A stretch of 64,000 nucleotides of DNA. Source: Butyriboletus loyo. Lineage: Eukaryota > Basidiomycota > Agaricomycetes > Boletales > Boletaceae. Of the stretch, positions 19,904-32,378 are shown in pieces (position 1 is the stretch's first letter; each line of letters begins with the position of its first letter). The stretch spans positions 1 through 64,000 of the forward strand of contig JBBPSI010000081.1 of assembly GCA_038093515.1 (NCBI GenBank), written 5' to 3'. The position numbers were made by a program, and so were the translations under genes. Below the pieces are notes generated by a model, which searched no databases, was not told the DNA's origin, and saw only the letters and a list, made by a program, of their open reading frames with translations.

Positions 19904-21086
19904 ATGCCCATGCGCTATAGAAGCAACTCCCCCCCTCGGCCACCATCTCCAGACCAAATGGAGCCCACAGACGCAGAGGACTCCATCGTTCTTTCAGATC
20001 TCGTGCGCACAGGTGAAGCATCCAGGCTGCGGAGAAGAGGAGCAATGAGGCTTGACCACAATCTATTGAGCGCCCAGCGCAATGAAGGCGGTCGAGTGAC
20101 ACCCCCAACCGTCGTCGTTGCAAGAACACCTTCATGGATCGAGCCTCCGAGCGACGACGACGAATCTACGCAAGCCTGGGAACAGGGTTACGAGCCCTCC
20201 TCACCACGTCCACAAGGTAGATCCGTCATGCCAGAAGCCTACGGATACACTCTCTACTGCGGCGGAGAGGAGACTTCGTCCCCTTTTTTCCAACAAACAT
20301 CACTCTACGTGCCGTCGCCCCTGCCGTCTTATCCTCCGGCGCCGTCAGACAGCAGTCCGCGTCGGCATGATGATCCTTTGCGGAAGACGAACGGGTGTGG
20401 GGCCGTGATTCACTTACGCGCTTCACGTCGAGATGGCTCTAGTGTTTGGATTGGGAAAGATGATGCGACATCTGCTGTAGTCCCGATGGACGCGTCGTAC
20501 TTTGAGCGGCCTACAGTCGTCAGGATGGTCCGCAGTGCGTGCGGATGTGTTCGAGAAGGCGTGGGTTGTGCGATATGGTAAGTAGTCCACCCTGCTTTTT
20601 ACCTGGCGCTTATACCTCCGCAGCGGCAACACACTGGGTACCCGATATAAACCTTGCCAAACTGCCGCAGACGGGCTGTTTTCCCTTCACCGTGCCTCGC
20701 AGGTGCCTCTATGCCCTCAGGGACCGAGGTATTGGCACGGCCGTGCCTCAGCTAGGAGCTCGAGCACATCGCCTTCCTACATCTACACCTTCTTCGCTTC
20801 CAATGTCACCCGCGCGTCGCAATTACCAGCTCCACGAGCTCCACCACCATCCTCCTCGCGAGAGGGAAGTTTCCACACTATTGATAACACCTTCGACATG
20901 AACTTTCTCGATCGACTCGCTTCTGCATCACCGCTCCCTATGGCTGACGAAGACCGTGACATCTTTGAACAAAGTTCGCGTCCCCAAGTGGATCTTGAGT
21001 TCGATCCCGACGGGGCTCCCCTCCCATCTGATCCAGGCTCACCAGACAAGACAAGTACAGAGTTGATGTTGCTCCCCGAGCGGTAA
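19904..21086 (+). CDS. Conserved basidiomycete hypothetical with Cys-rich CGCVREGVGCAICGN motif
   Basis: Two exons (19904-20577 and 20624-21086) encode 378 aa from the first ATG after a CTACAG acceptor-like site. The first part is low-complexity Pro/Ser-rich and acidic. The centre carries Cys residues arranged as CGCVREGVGCAIC, then GNTLGTRYKPC across the exon junction, which looks like a small metal-binding or zinc-ribbon module. The C-terminal part is disordered and acidic (FDPDGAPLPSDPGSPD). I believe this cysteine arrangement recurs in Agaricomycete hypotheticals, but I cannot assign a function. An upstream non-coding exon is possible. Confidence 0.65.
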
Positions 21087-21521
21087 AATTGGCATTGATA
21101 TCTGTTCGGATCGCATATTTTCCTTGGTGATTTTACGTTGGTTCATCTTGTTAGCGATAACGGACGCGCATCTTTTCTTGTGCATGTATCATTAACCCGC
21201 ATAAGCACAACTTCTCAATCCTCTCATGTCCACATGCTATCTCGTATGCATCTGTACTGTCTATCTATCCACGAATTTTGATTTTGATAATAGCTTCACA
21301 AATCTATTTATTTGTAGTCCTTGCAGCCGACCGTATACGATACCGGACGCGACTTGGATGGCGTGATGCTGAGGATTGAGTATCACCACACACTGCCGTC
21401 TGATCATGTTGTAGTTTGTGCCTTCCCTTGAATAATATAATAGTTCCCTGTTTATCAAAACATCTCGCGACAACGTCAGTAGGTCCTTGCTCGTCCATTT
21501 ATACATGCGACGAACGTCATC
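21087..21521. other. Intergenic between convergent genes, nothing seen
   Basis: 3' flanks of the Cys-rich hypothetical and the phytase pseudogene. No repeat or gene recognised. Confidence 0.5.
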
Positions 21522-23220
21522 TCATGCTTTCTCCTCTCCCGCAAGACACAGCGCCCAGTCGCCCTCATTATTATTCCGCGCATAATGCTGACTCGCCACG
21601 AAATTCGCAAGCGCACACAGCCCGTCTGCACGTGCACCGCAAAACGCGAGTGGTTGTACCGCATCGCTGACCAACGCCCGCTTTTTGATCCCCGTCTTCC
21701 CATGACATGCCAGTTTCTCCGTGATCATCCTCCCCGAGAATGGCACCATCCTTGAATCCTTCCACGTGCGCCGCTTTTCCGGCCGTACCGGATCGAGGTC
21801 ATGAGGCTGCACGAAGAACCCAAGTGCGCTGTAGATCGAAATCATCTGATTGTCGTGCGAAAGGTCAGCATGAAAGGTGCGATCAAGGGGGAAGGTGATA
21901 GGCGATTCGTCGAGCGTGTGGGTATGGTTCGTTTGCGTCTCGTCTTGGACAGGTGTGCCTGTCGGCCGGGCGAGCAACTCGTTGGCGTACCCAACGCCCT
22001 GAACGCGCCAGAGCTTCTGTCCATATCTTGGGGACCCAAAGTTCAGTGAATGGGGGGCGAGACAAGGACGATAAACACCTGTTCCCGTAGTAATCAGTGA
22101 GATCGCCATAATACTCATACGACGCCCACTCTTCGGGCGTGAGTAGATCGCACCATGGGCTAGGTGCCTCGTGTGCGACCGTGTCGAACGGGCAAAGCGA
22201 CATCAGATTCGCTCACATCGGTCTTTTCCAATTCCGCACCCGGCGCCGCGGTTGTTGATGCGGCCGGCAATTGTAGGTGTGAACGTCCACCTATGCTTTG
22301 GTCGCGTGACGCGACGTGCCGGCTTCTGGCCAATTTTATCGTCCAGTGTGCCATTTGTCTAACGGTATGTGAGATACACTGTGAAGAGTGGAGAGAGATC
22401 GCGCGCGCGACTTAGAGATGATCACAGATACCTCGGGTACGTATTTTGCTTGCTCGCGTGCGCGAAACCTGCTTGCCTCGTTTGAGAAAGACACTCTTCC
22501 ATCCATTTCTCACCAGCAGTCCAGTTCCGCGCTGAATCGATCACACGCCCGCTTTCCGAAGCCCGGATGAATGGAAGTATCTCTGCGTTCACGAGGTCTG
22601 CATATCGCATCCTGGCCTGCGTCGAACGACCTTGACACGGCTGAGTCAAAGAAATGAGCATGCGTACGGAGATGGACACGGAATAGAAGAACTCCCACAA
22701 AGGAAAGGGAGGTATATAAAACGTGATGCGCCGCCCCAAAGGGGACCACATCGTCGATCCCAAGCATGTACCCGTACCGTTCGACAAACACAAGTTTCGG
22801 GTCCTTGAATTTCTTTGCCCGCTTCAGCTTCTTCACGCTCTTCTGGCTCGCTTTCCCAGCAGCCTTTTCAGGGTATCGTGCACCGTGACGTTGCAACTGT
22901 GTTCGACGTTGCGGCCCGTCAGTCAGATTTATTCGGTTCCTCGAGGAGATGAATCAAGGGAAGCCTTTACCAGATCATTTAACCTGCGTACAGGCGAACG
23001 CACAAACAAACGCAAATGTGATATCGGTTGTCGACGCCATTCCGACGGGACACGCGTCAATATCATTGATTCATCTCGACACGCGAATGCACTTGGACGA
23101 CTTTGCACCCTGCTGGCGGCGGCACGTACGTCGCCGCGGGGAACTAAGGCGAGTACTGTACCCATGATTGCTGCGGTTCTCGGGGGAATCCCAGTGGCGG
23201 CGCGGTTGGGTTGATCCACG
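21522..23220 (-). pseudogene. Phytase-like histidine acid phosphatase, copy 2, decayed
   Basis: The minus strand matches the other two phytases in order: FPREPQQSWVQYSP, QRHGARYPEK, FDAGQ, MRYADLV, VSVIIS, MSLCPFDTVAHE, then a long intact last exon with LSHDNQM (the catalytic HD is present). Defects seen are: TAG at 23144-23146 where SPYFP is expected; a 13-nt sequence at 22971-22983 in place of the 9-nt VNL microexon (4 nt inserted); a frameshift between FDAGQ and MRYADLV near 22605-22628; another before KYVPEVSVIIS near 22445-22460; and a frame break before LMSLCPF near 22200. It is more diverged than copies 1 and 3, so it is an older paralogue. Unusual splicing could rescue some breaks but hardly all. 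Confidence 0.75.
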
Positions 23221-23666
23221 GACTGGCCGCAACGAACACTACGAAATGGGCGACGGTATGGGCCGTTGTGACAATGCTCGGTCGATGGTTATGGTCGTTG
23301 GTAATCGCTGTTTGACCTCGGGGCTGGTGGCGCGACGCCGAGTGTTGAATGCAAGGGCGTCGGACTTTCTGGATTACATACGAGTCGAAAGACCACCATT
23401 GTGTTCCAGCAAATCCGCCCGTCCCTACGGTGAAGATCAACATCTTGCTCCTTGAAGTTTCTGTCACATTTGAAACGCTTCAGTCTCCCGCGGGTCTCAA
23501 ACAAAGCTGAAATGCAACGCGTCCACACCAAGTCGATCCTGTGTCAGTTAGAAGATGTACAAAGAAAAGCATCCTACACCACCTCCAGCTAAAATCAAGC
23601 ACGATAAAAAAGGTACATCATGAAGGCAACGAAGGCGGCCTCCCCACCAGCCCTGAAAGTGCCCTC
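23221..23666. other. Upstream flank of the phytase pseudogene, no other gene
   Basis: May include the decayed 5' exon of phytase copy 2: minus-strand VAHFVVFVAASP would fit a membrane anchor. Nothing else was recognised. Confidence 0.4.
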
Positions 23667-26629
23667 TCACTGCTCAACGGTGCCAACCCCAATTTGGGAT
23701 TCCCCCTCGGTTCGACGCCCTCCCCGCGCGATGTCGACGGGAACGTCGTCGCAGCCGTCTGAAACGACGATAGATCAGGTTTGCTGTCGAATACCCCTGC
23801 CGCGATTATAATTCAGCGAACACAACATCCGTCTTCGGCCGGTACCCCAGATATAGAGACTTACCCAGTTTGCGCAACCACCGTTGTCGCACTTGGTGGT
23901 ACCCCCTCGATGGCAACGCCTTTTGCACCAAGTCCCATTTTTGCCCATACTTGGCAACAGCCTACACGCGTTCCCTCGTCAATATTGCCTGCTGACGAGG
24001 CAGCAAAAGAACGACGTCCTACCTGCGCCAGGAGGTCGTCCTCCTCCTTACTCCATTTGACGTACGGACTTCGCTGGCGTTTCGTTGGCGGTGTGGGCGT
24101 GGCCACGTCTTGTTCTGCCACCCGGGCAAGCTCCTTGTTCTTGGCCGCTGCCGTAGATGTCGTGGGTCCTGAGCTAAAACTCTCGTCATTCTCGCCTACA
24201 GATGGCGTTGCCTCGGAGTGCTGCGGTGGCGACGCCTCACGACACTCATTCTCCGGCATCGACGATGCTACTAGGCAGGAGGAAATCGGTTGACCAATCG
24301 CTGCATGTGTACCATCCAAGCTCCCTTCCCCCGGTACACCCTGGATACGAGAACCCTGTCTTGGAGTCACATCTGCTGAATTATCTATACACAGAGACGA
24401 CGCGTCCGATAATCGGGGGCTCTGCGCATGGTTGTCTGTTGGAACCTGATCCCCTTCAGAAACTGATGTCGAATCGATTGTCTGAGAGGATGAATTCGAT
24501 GTACTAGCACTACTCGTCCCTCCACCTGGATCGACTGGCGCTTCCGACGTAGACCCACCAGCTCGCGGGTGTGTAGTGTGCGTAGAACCAGTCAGATTGT
24601 CCCCCACGTCCGACCGAGGCGTCGTGGAACAGGACGTCGGTGCCGTAGACAAAGCTGTGTCCGCTTCGGGCTCTTCTCTCATCGACCTCAACTTTGTCCT
24701 CCCTCGTGACTTGGGAGTCGAACTAGAAGGCTCCTGTGGTTGTGTATCGGCTCTCACTTTCCCCTTGCCTTTCGTCTGTATCTGTGTTTGTGTCTGAAGG
24801 GGTGCAACAGACTGTTCTTGAGTACTAAACACCGCAGCTTGGTCGGCCAACACATCCAAAGCCGACCTCACCCTCCCAACACCACTTGTGTTCACAGATG
24901 ACGAGAGCGCATTACCCGCGACTTGACTCGTGAGTTCGTGTAGTGCGACTAGCTTGTCACTACGTGCCGCAACCTTTCGCCGCTTCGGGATGGGGCTTCC
25001 GAGCATGTCCTTGGATCGTGCATGGCGTGTACCCGCCATCTTACCAGGCAAGTCACCAACTACGTCTACCTCCTCGTCTTCGTCGTCTTCGACATCGATG
25101 TCTTCGCGCATCATTGAGCGAGCGGCACTTAGTAGCGAGTCGAGAGGAGTTTGCGGGTTATTCGTCATCACATCCTGCTTTGGTTTCTGTGCGGATTGTT
25201 GTGCAGATGAGGTGACGGAAGGAGCCGTCGTTGACGAGCTGGGAGTCTGTAAGATATGGTGATGATATGCAGGGATGAACAGTGGGACTGGTGGCATCCC
25301 AGGCCCGGGTCGCATCTGGCCATTCAAGTAAACGTATCCACCCTCGGGTGGATATCCTGTGTGCGACATGTTGCGTTTGGGTGTCCTGGGCGTAGTTGCG
25401 ACCACTGTCGTCGCCGACTCTTCCCGCCTTCGTTCTCGATCCAGTTCCTCCAAGTGCTGCATCATTCCGGACATTATTCCGGCGCGATGCTTACCAATCT
25501 TACGGGCTGCTAAAAGGAGATGTTCTGCTCTGGCATCGGCATTGAGACCCCGCGAGGTAGCTTTTTGGCAAGGTCGGCGTTTGTGAAGGTTCGTGGAGGG
25601 ATGAGCGTTGTTGTGTTCTGATTTGCGGGATTTGGCTCTGGGAGTTGCTTGAGTGTGAGAGGTGTGGGATGGGGTGTCGATGGGGTCTGTTGGAACTTCG
25701 TCGTCGCTGACGCCGTGTTCTTCGTCTTCTGTGGTTGGGTCTTTCTTTCGTCTCCGAGCGTATTGAATCTTGGGATTCGGCGTAGGAGGGGGCATTGATG
25801 AACGTGAGATCAGTGGCTGCATCAGTAGCAATGGTCTTAGTCGGGTTAGTTCAGATTCGAGCATTTGTAATCGGGATTGGGTTTCGTTAAGCTATCAATT
25901 AGGCATGAGGGTGATGACGTGCTAGATAGGGGAGAGGGTTCACCCGTTGGCGAAGGCCCTTGTTGTCTGTTTCAGCGGCGTGAAGGTGTTCGAAGTCCTG
26001 TAGAAGCTGTCAGATGTAACCCAAAGATCGACTGTATCATCCGTAATGGGGATGTCGCCAAGTCGATGGAACTTGTGGCCGACGATTGAAATGCTGGCAA
26101 CAAAAACGGCGACTGACCTCGTCTCGCTCTGGATTGAGTTGGTTCTTGGCTTGCTGTGCAAGCAGAGCTTCAGTCATCCTAGCCCAACCGTCCTTCTCCG
26201 AGTTCCACCGCAGACACTGCTCCTCGGATTGACGTAGCAGTAGATCTCTCTGTTGTATCAAAGCGGATATCATGTCTGCCTGTCTGAGAAGCTGGTCCGG
26301 GTCTGGTCTAACCACGGCGGTGAGTCTCAGTACCTACGAAGAGGCGCCTCAAGTCATATACAGGAGATAGAGATAACACGAGCTATACACACCATTTCGG
26401 CAAGCTCCTTTTCTCGTGAGGTAAGCTGAACGTCGGATTTGTCGATGTTCCGCATCTCCACGACCTTTTTGCGCATTTGAATGATATCAGATTCGGGCAG
26501 GGGCTCGGGGGAGGCGCTCTTGATGCGTGGGGGGATGTCTGAGTCATCCTGGAGGGATTGTGGCGCAGGGGAAGGGGACATGAAATGGACGAGGTCGTCG
26601 AGGGCGAGCGGGGAGTAGTCCTGGCTCAT
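23667..26629 (-). CDS. Coiled-coil protein with C-terminal Myb/SANT-like domain
   Basis: Starts at ATG 26629 (MSQDYSPLALDDLVHF). N-terminal exons form a coiled coil (DQLLRQADMISALIQQRDLLL; LNETQSRLQMLESELTRLRP). A long disordered Ser/Thr/Pro-rich middle with basic patches (PIPKRRKVAA) follows. At the C-terminus SPYVKWSKEEDDLLAQ is joined by a short intron to AVAKYGQKWDLVQKALPSRG and HQVRQRWLRKL, a complete Myb/SANT-like helix set. The last exon ends at a TGA at 23667. Likely nuclear and DNA- or chromatin-binding, perhaps dimeric through the coiled coil. The specific role is unknown. The reading frame of the last small exon is uncertain. Confidence 0.75.
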
Positions 26630-27184
26630 GTTAGTCGTTTGGTCGGTGTGGTCGGCGATGGGGAGACCCCAATAACGGAGGGGCGAAATCAAAAAGCCAA
26701 ACAGCCAGCCCAGAGCCAAATAACGCCAACTCGAACGCGCGGGCAGGGTCACGTGATAATAGTTTCTTTCAGGTAGGCCATGTGACTTTGGACTTTGCCT
26801 GCACAGTGCGCCACAAGTCTTTTAATAAATCCATTCATTCATTCCCCTGAAGGTCGTTCTGTTGCTTAGCCCATGAAGAAGCTGAAGATGTGGAGTTACT
26901 ATGGGGCAGGGGTTAATTAAAATATTCTTGACATACTGTAGCATTCAGCTACATGGTCATTAAGCTGACTGTGACTGATCTAGTGACAATGTGCCCTCTG
27001 ACGGAAAAGTCTAGCAAAGGTTAGGTAGAGTAGAACTTTCGTGGGGCATCGAGATCCTAATGTTGAATTGCATGTTGGATGACAATGATGGAAGTTTGGA
27101 TTCGGAGGGTGGTTCCAGAAAGGAATTGCACCACAAACATAGAACTGTCGAGTACACACTCGCCAGGCTGTACATAAGCAAGTC
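26630..27184. promoter_or_regulatory. Bidirectional promoter interval
   Basis: 555 bp between divergent start codons (Myb/SANT gene on minus, hydrolase on plus). No distinct motif beyond A/T-rich patches near 26910-26945. Confidence 0.45.
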
Positions 27185-28639
27185 ATGTTGAGCTCGACAT
27201 CGGCAGTGCGACAGCTGGTTCTCTCGCTCTTGGCCCTCCCTCCGCTCTTCCTTACCATCTACATCCTCACCGAATTTCCCTACCCTCCAAATCCCCCCGT
27301 GATCCACTTCTCCCTTGCCAGCCTTCCGCCCTCGTGTGCGTCCTGGTCAGTCTATCCAGAAGATTATTACCAAGGCGGATCCTATGTCGCATTCCCCCAT
27401 GGCCGGGTGAGTCTCTACCCCTTGCTATGGAAAGCGGCTGACACCCGCACCTAGACGCGATACTGGCTCATTGGACCAAAGGAAGGCCCGCGGGTTCGAC
27501 TATCCCGACAACTTGCTACACCCATTCTCCTCACAACTTTATCCTACAGGTAGTCCTCATCCACGGCCTGTCCATCCCAGCCATTGTCTGGAAGGACGTG
27601 GCACCTGCCCTTGCCTCGCGCGGCTATCGTGTCCTCCTTTACGGTAACGCCACTTGAACATGCTCCACTCCTTGGCTTGACCATTCGCTCAGATCTTTAC
27701 GGTCGTGGCTACTCCGATGCCCCGGACGTCACCTACGAAGTCTCCCTTTACACGACCCAACTCGCCCTCCTCATGCAACACATCAGATGGGATGACGCGT
27801 ATGTCGTTGGTCTTTCCATGGTACGTATTCAATTGGATGTCCGGAATTGAGAGCGACTGCCATGATTTAGGGCGGCGGCATCGCTACCGCGTTTGCGGTC
27901 CAGTTCCCTCGCTTGGTCAACGGCAAGGTCGCCCTTGTTGCATCCGGAGGCATAATCGAGGCACGCACCCTCCTGTCATTCTTCACTCGTCAGACTTGTA
28001 ATATCCCCAGTAGTCGGCCGACATTTCACGCACCGCAAAATTCATGTCGTCACCGATTGTGCAAAGTGTATCATCTCTTCCTCCGTTCCAGGTGAGCGAT
28101 CTCCGTCATATAAACCAGTGATTACCCATGATCAGCAGCATTATATGCGTCTCCTCGCCAATGGTTCCAGCACTTCCGAACCCAAGGCCATCGATCACAT
28201 CCAGGAGGTGAGAACGCTCTACATCAGTATAACATTATACTCAGCCCCATCCAGATCGTTCGACTACAATCCGCGCATCTTCCACACTACAATGCTGCTG
28301 TCGCATCCTCTCTCCGAGACGGCCCTGTTCGCGGCCTGGCATACGCCTTTAGCGCGCTTTCCAATTCTTCCAGCGAAATCCTTCTCATCCATGTATGTTC
28401 TTTCCCGCCCTCCTGGCTCATCTCACGCTCATATCCTACAGGGCACAGCAGACAAGACTGTTCCGTACAAATATACTTCCAAGATCCAAGCTCTCGTCCC
28501 TCGAGCCGAGCTGGTCACGATCATAGATGGAGGCCACGATATCACAATTACACATGCCAAAGAAGTGAACGCTGCACTTCTTCGCTTTCTCTCCCGAGGT
28601 CTTGCGTCCGATAGGGATGCCAACTGTCGTAAAGCATGA
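27185..28639 (+). CDS. Alpha/beta-hydrolase with N-terminal membrane anchor
   Basis: Starts at ATG 27185 with a signal-anchor helix (LVLSLLALPPLFLTIYIL). The fold markers appear in order: oxyanion-region LIHGLS, LYGRGYSD, the nucleophile elbow GLSMGGG split by an intron, the acid in GTADKTVPY and the His in GGHDIT. This is a complete Ser-Asp-His triad, so an active esterase/lipase-type enzyme is likely, probably membrane-tethered or entering the secretory pathway. The substrate cannot be inferred. At least five exons; the region around 27980-28120 is approximate. Confidence 0.82.
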
Positions 28640-29043
28640 CCTTATCCTTTCTCTGACTCGGCTGGTTAAGCATAATGCGCACGATATTACATCCTACCCT
28701 CCTCCCTTGGATAACGTCCCCCCGGTCTCATCAGAACTTAGTACTTCTCTGGGCTCCTATGTCATTTGTCATACTCTCATGTATCCTGTTATTGTCGCTT
28801 TCTACTGTCGTTTTAGTGCACAATGTTGTAGGCATTGTTTATCGAACACTAGTGTGAAGAAACTAGTTTAAACAAACCACTAGTTACCTCTAATTTCGTT
28901 AACATCCTTCGGATCTTACTAGGCTATATAGCAAGCTTGTTTATGCGGAAATGATTAGCTATCCATTTATTTTTCGCGTCATGTATCAGCCCATGCAGGA
29001 GGGATACTAATTCTTTCACCTCGACTAAGCATCCGCCGAAAGG
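28640..29043. other. Intergenic, nothing seen
   Basis: 3' flank of the hydrolase with a small inverted ACTAGT...AAACTAGTTTAAAC region near 28849-28885. No gene. Confidence 0.5.
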
Positions 29044-29815
29044 ATGGGGCAGCAACAAGAAGGCACATCTTCCACTTCAACTCCAAAAAGTGGTGACGCT
29101 ACGCCAACGAGCGCCTTTACCTACTTGCAACCCTACGCCCGATCCAAGTTCAGTCCCCGTCTTTTACTATTTCATTCAAGTTACACCATCTGACCGTCGA
29201 TGGCTTCATGAAGAATACCCGCGCTCGCGCTCACCTCGCTCTGTGAGTCCCTCGCACACCGCGTCCCCACCCTCGAATGAGCCTCTGAAATCGCTCGCGG
29301 TGACGCTGCATCGTCCCAGTTACGGTTTCTTCGCTTGTCCCACCGGCTGCTCTTCCACCTCAAACGTACTGTCCACCCTACCTTCACCGTGTCGGGTTCT
29401 CGCTTGCGTTTGGGGTAGCCACATGGGCGTTTGCCGCTGGGGACGTGCGGAATGGAGCTGGAATCGCGACGGGTATGTCTTCTGTGGCAACGAGTCGTGT
29501 TTCGTAAACTGACGTGCAGAGAATCCCTACACATATCATATTCATGTTCATCCCATTTGTGCCCCATTGCGATCGTCCTGCTCACATCCATACTTCGATG
29601 CCATGCCACGCATTTCTACTTTTTTTTTTGTTCCACCACTGACGACAACGACGTGACACGTATGCGCTCGTACAGCCTGGTCACTCATCTACCTCACGCT
29701 TCACGCGCGCAAGTCACTCCGCGCTCCACGCCATCCCATCCCACTCGCGTTGAGCGCCGGAGTGACGGCGTGTGCCGCGCTGTACGGGACAGAGTATTTC
29801 GTGAACCAGAGCTGA
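29044..29815 (+). CDS. Possible small membrane protein, exons uncertain
   Basis: ATG 29044 opens a Ser/Thr-rich frame containing TSAFTYLQPYARSKF. Further exons in shifting frames read RLLFHLKRTVHPTFTVSGS, GVATWAFAAGDVRNGAGIATG and finally LSAGVTACAALYGTEYFVNQ before TGA 29815. Gly/Ala-rich hydrophobic stretches suggest two or three membrane helices. I do not recognise the family, and the exon joins are guesses based on short-intron signals. The last motif and its stop are the firmest part. Confidence 0.4.
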
Positions 29816-30352
29816 AGCTTCGGCCGTATCTAGAATAAAGATTCCTTCTTTTCAAATTGGTTTCCAAAACTCTGTTGTTGAAAGCGGTTGCTTGATTTCA
29901 TGCTTAGAGGCAGCCTGCAAGTCACTCTGGAAAGCATTCTACGCGCGGTCTGGGTATGCATGTCTTCAGTTCCCTAACCAACCGAGGTCGCGATAATGAT
30001 TCGGTCTGAGGATGTATCGATGGATATGTACAGCACGCCATCATGTGCACCAACATACCACGGAATCTAGGCAGCTCGAAGAGGTCGGTCGATCTTGGAC
30101 TAGGGGCGATAGCGCCTTCTCAGATCATGCCGACCCTCGTTCGGGCGATGGACGAGGCAGATGCATATGCTAGCGCGCAGGAACGAGGGGACATAATGCT
30201 CGTACTCTCCTGAACTGAGCACACCACAACAGGTGAATAACCATCCCACAGGCGGAAGGGTAATCTACAAGAAAAATCAAACTCGGTCGTACACCCGTCA
30301 AGAAGAGCACCAAACGTGAATAACTTCTGGAACGATCTGAATACTCGATGTT
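29816..30352. other. Intergenic between convergent genes
   Basis: No coding signature beyond shadows. 3' flanks of the genes on both sides. Confidence 0.5.
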
Positions 30353-31686
30353 TTAGACGCCCGACCCAGCAGAACGCCACCATCTGACAACACCATCGTG
30401 CCCACCGCTGACGAACGCGCCTGCGGAGCCTGGTGGTGCGGGCTTTGGGCGCCATGCGATGCTCCACACTTCGCCCGACTCTTGGGTAGTGGACACGGAT
30501 GCACGTGCGGCGAGGTCCCACACTTTAATACTTTTGTCCGCAGAGCTGTAGGGACACTGTGAGGGACGCCATCGTATCACAAGAGGGATAAAACACACCC
30601 AGAGACGGCCAGACGACCTTCGGGAGAGATATCTGCGCTCAGGACCCAAGATGAGTGACCGGTAAGCGTCGCGACGGCACCAGAGCCAGGTTTTCCAGAG
30701 GCCGTGGAACGGACATCGTGCAAGATGAGTCGCTTGTCGTCTGACGCTGTGAGGAGTAACTACGAGACATCTTAGCCGGGTCCACATTGAGCAGAGGAAG
30801 CGGATAGGGCTCACTTGTCCATCATAGGACCATGCGAGCGAGCGGACGGCCATGGCATGTGAGGAGTAGGTGTTAACCAAGGAACCAGATTCAAGGTCGA
30901 AGATGAACACATGTCCGGTCTCGGACGAGAGTGCTAACCGTTTGCCGTCCGGGCTCTGTATTTTCGATTGGCGATAGTGAGCGAACGATCACGGCGGGTA
31001 TCTACCGAAAAGTATCTACGTCGTGACGTATCACATGGTGTAAGACGTACATGTTTGCACGCCATGCCGTGCTTGTTTCGACCGCTCGATAGGACGGCCT
31101 GGCGAACCCCGAACGAGTTTGGGGATGCAGAGTATATATTGACATTCCCGGAACTGCTGGTGCCTGCGTACGTCCCGCCTTTTGGGTTAAGCGAGACCGC
31201 CCATGCTTGTGACGATGAGACGCCCTGCAAATCGCTATGAACAAGCACTCACAAGGTTCCGCACCCTCGACTGAGCGGTCAAAACTCTCATGGAGACCGA
31301 CGATGGTGTCGGATGTGAGATCCCACAGACACGTTGTACCATCCAAACCATTATAGAGTACCAAGTGGCCGTCGGGGGAAACGGAAAGAGAAACGATGGC
31401 GAGGTTGTGCGGTGGGCGTGCGAGTGAGACTTGTCCCGAGTTGGAGTTCCATTGTTTGATGGTGCCGTCTGCGGAGGTGGAGAGGACCGCGTCATTTGCC
31501 GTCCAGGCAATGTCCCATATTTCGTCACTATGGGCTGTGTAGTTCGATGTATTGAAAGGCGGTCAATCAGGTCAAGAAGAAACGCGTACGCTCTTTGCAG
31601 TCGAGGGCGTTGACGAAGGCGAGACTCTAGTGTTGGGGAAATTCACGAGCTGGTCGGGGTGTATATTACAAGGACACACGAACCAT
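30353..31686 (-). CDS. WD40 repeat protein, Ski8/WDR61-like
   Basis: Minus-strand exons give successive WD40 blades: HSDEIWDIAWTANDAVLS, SADGTIKQWNS, SVSPDGHLVLYNGLDGTTCLWDL, AWAVSLNPKGGTYAGTSSSG, then LESGSLVNTYSSHAMAVRSL, LTGHSSWVLSADISPEGRLA, GSADKSIKVWDLAARASV and a last blade GGHDGVVRWWR. Blade number and the H-x-D-E-I-W start resemble Ski8/Rec14/WDR61, the scaffold of the Ski exosome-cofactor complex that is also used in Paf1 and meiotic recombination. The start near 31686 needs an intron before SLAFVNALDCKE and is tentative. The family call is by pattern only; another small WD40 protein is possible. Confidence 0.68.
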
Positions 31687-31878
31687 GTCAGATTGGCAAG
31701 TTCCCGTGTAAGTGTGTTCGAGTGTGCAGTGCTCTGGTGTGGGGACACCCTAATCGCAAGATCCCGAGCGGAGATTCAAAATGAGCGATAACTTTGTCGG
31801 ATTGGTGAACTCTAATGTTCCTCAACATCAACGAGAGCGGACGAAGACATCGCACATAACCCCTTCAAAAAAAGCAAG
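31687..31878. promoter_or_regulatory. Short bidirectional promoter (WD40 / eS12)
   Basis: Only 192 bp separate the putative WD40 start from the eS12 start on the opposite strand. Confidence 0.5.
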
Positions 31879-32378
31879 ATGTCTGACGCTGGAGATGAAA
31901 TTCAAGTCGACGCCCCGGCTTCCGAGGTCGAAGTCTCTACTGAGGCGCCAAAGGGCAAGATGTCCGTCGAGGATGCGCTTCAGGTATGTGTCCCCTGCCC
32001 ATCCTCCGGTATCGCTCATCCTCACGGTTATCCCCGCAGCAAGTACTGAAGAACGCACTCGTGCACGATGGGCTCGCGCGTGGTCTGCGCGAGTGCGCCA
32101 AGGCCCTGGACAAGCGCCAGGCTCACCTCTGCGTGCTCGTTGAGACATGCACCGAAGCCGAGTACATCAAGCTCATTGAGGCCCTCTGTGCCGAGCACAA
32201 AATCAACCTAATCAAGGTTGGAGATTCAAAGGTGCTTGGAACCTGGGCTGGCCTGTGCAAGATCGACAAGGAGGGCAACCCGCGCAAGGTCGTCGGGTGC
32301 TCGTGTGTCGTCGTCAAGGATTATGGTGTTGAAAGCGAGGGGCTGCACGTCCTCCTGGATTACTTCAAGAACCGTTGA
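31879..32378 (+). CDS. RPS12: 40S ribosomal protein S12 (eS12)
   Basis: Two exons (31879-31983 and 32040-32378) give 147 aa. An acidic N-terminus is followed by the conserved [37 protein letters not shown] and [13 protein letters not shown], and ends DYFKNR. Length and sequence fit eukaryotic eS12 of the small ribosomal subunit beak. The start follows an A-rich leader. The 56-nt intron falls after codon 35. Confidence 0.95.
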
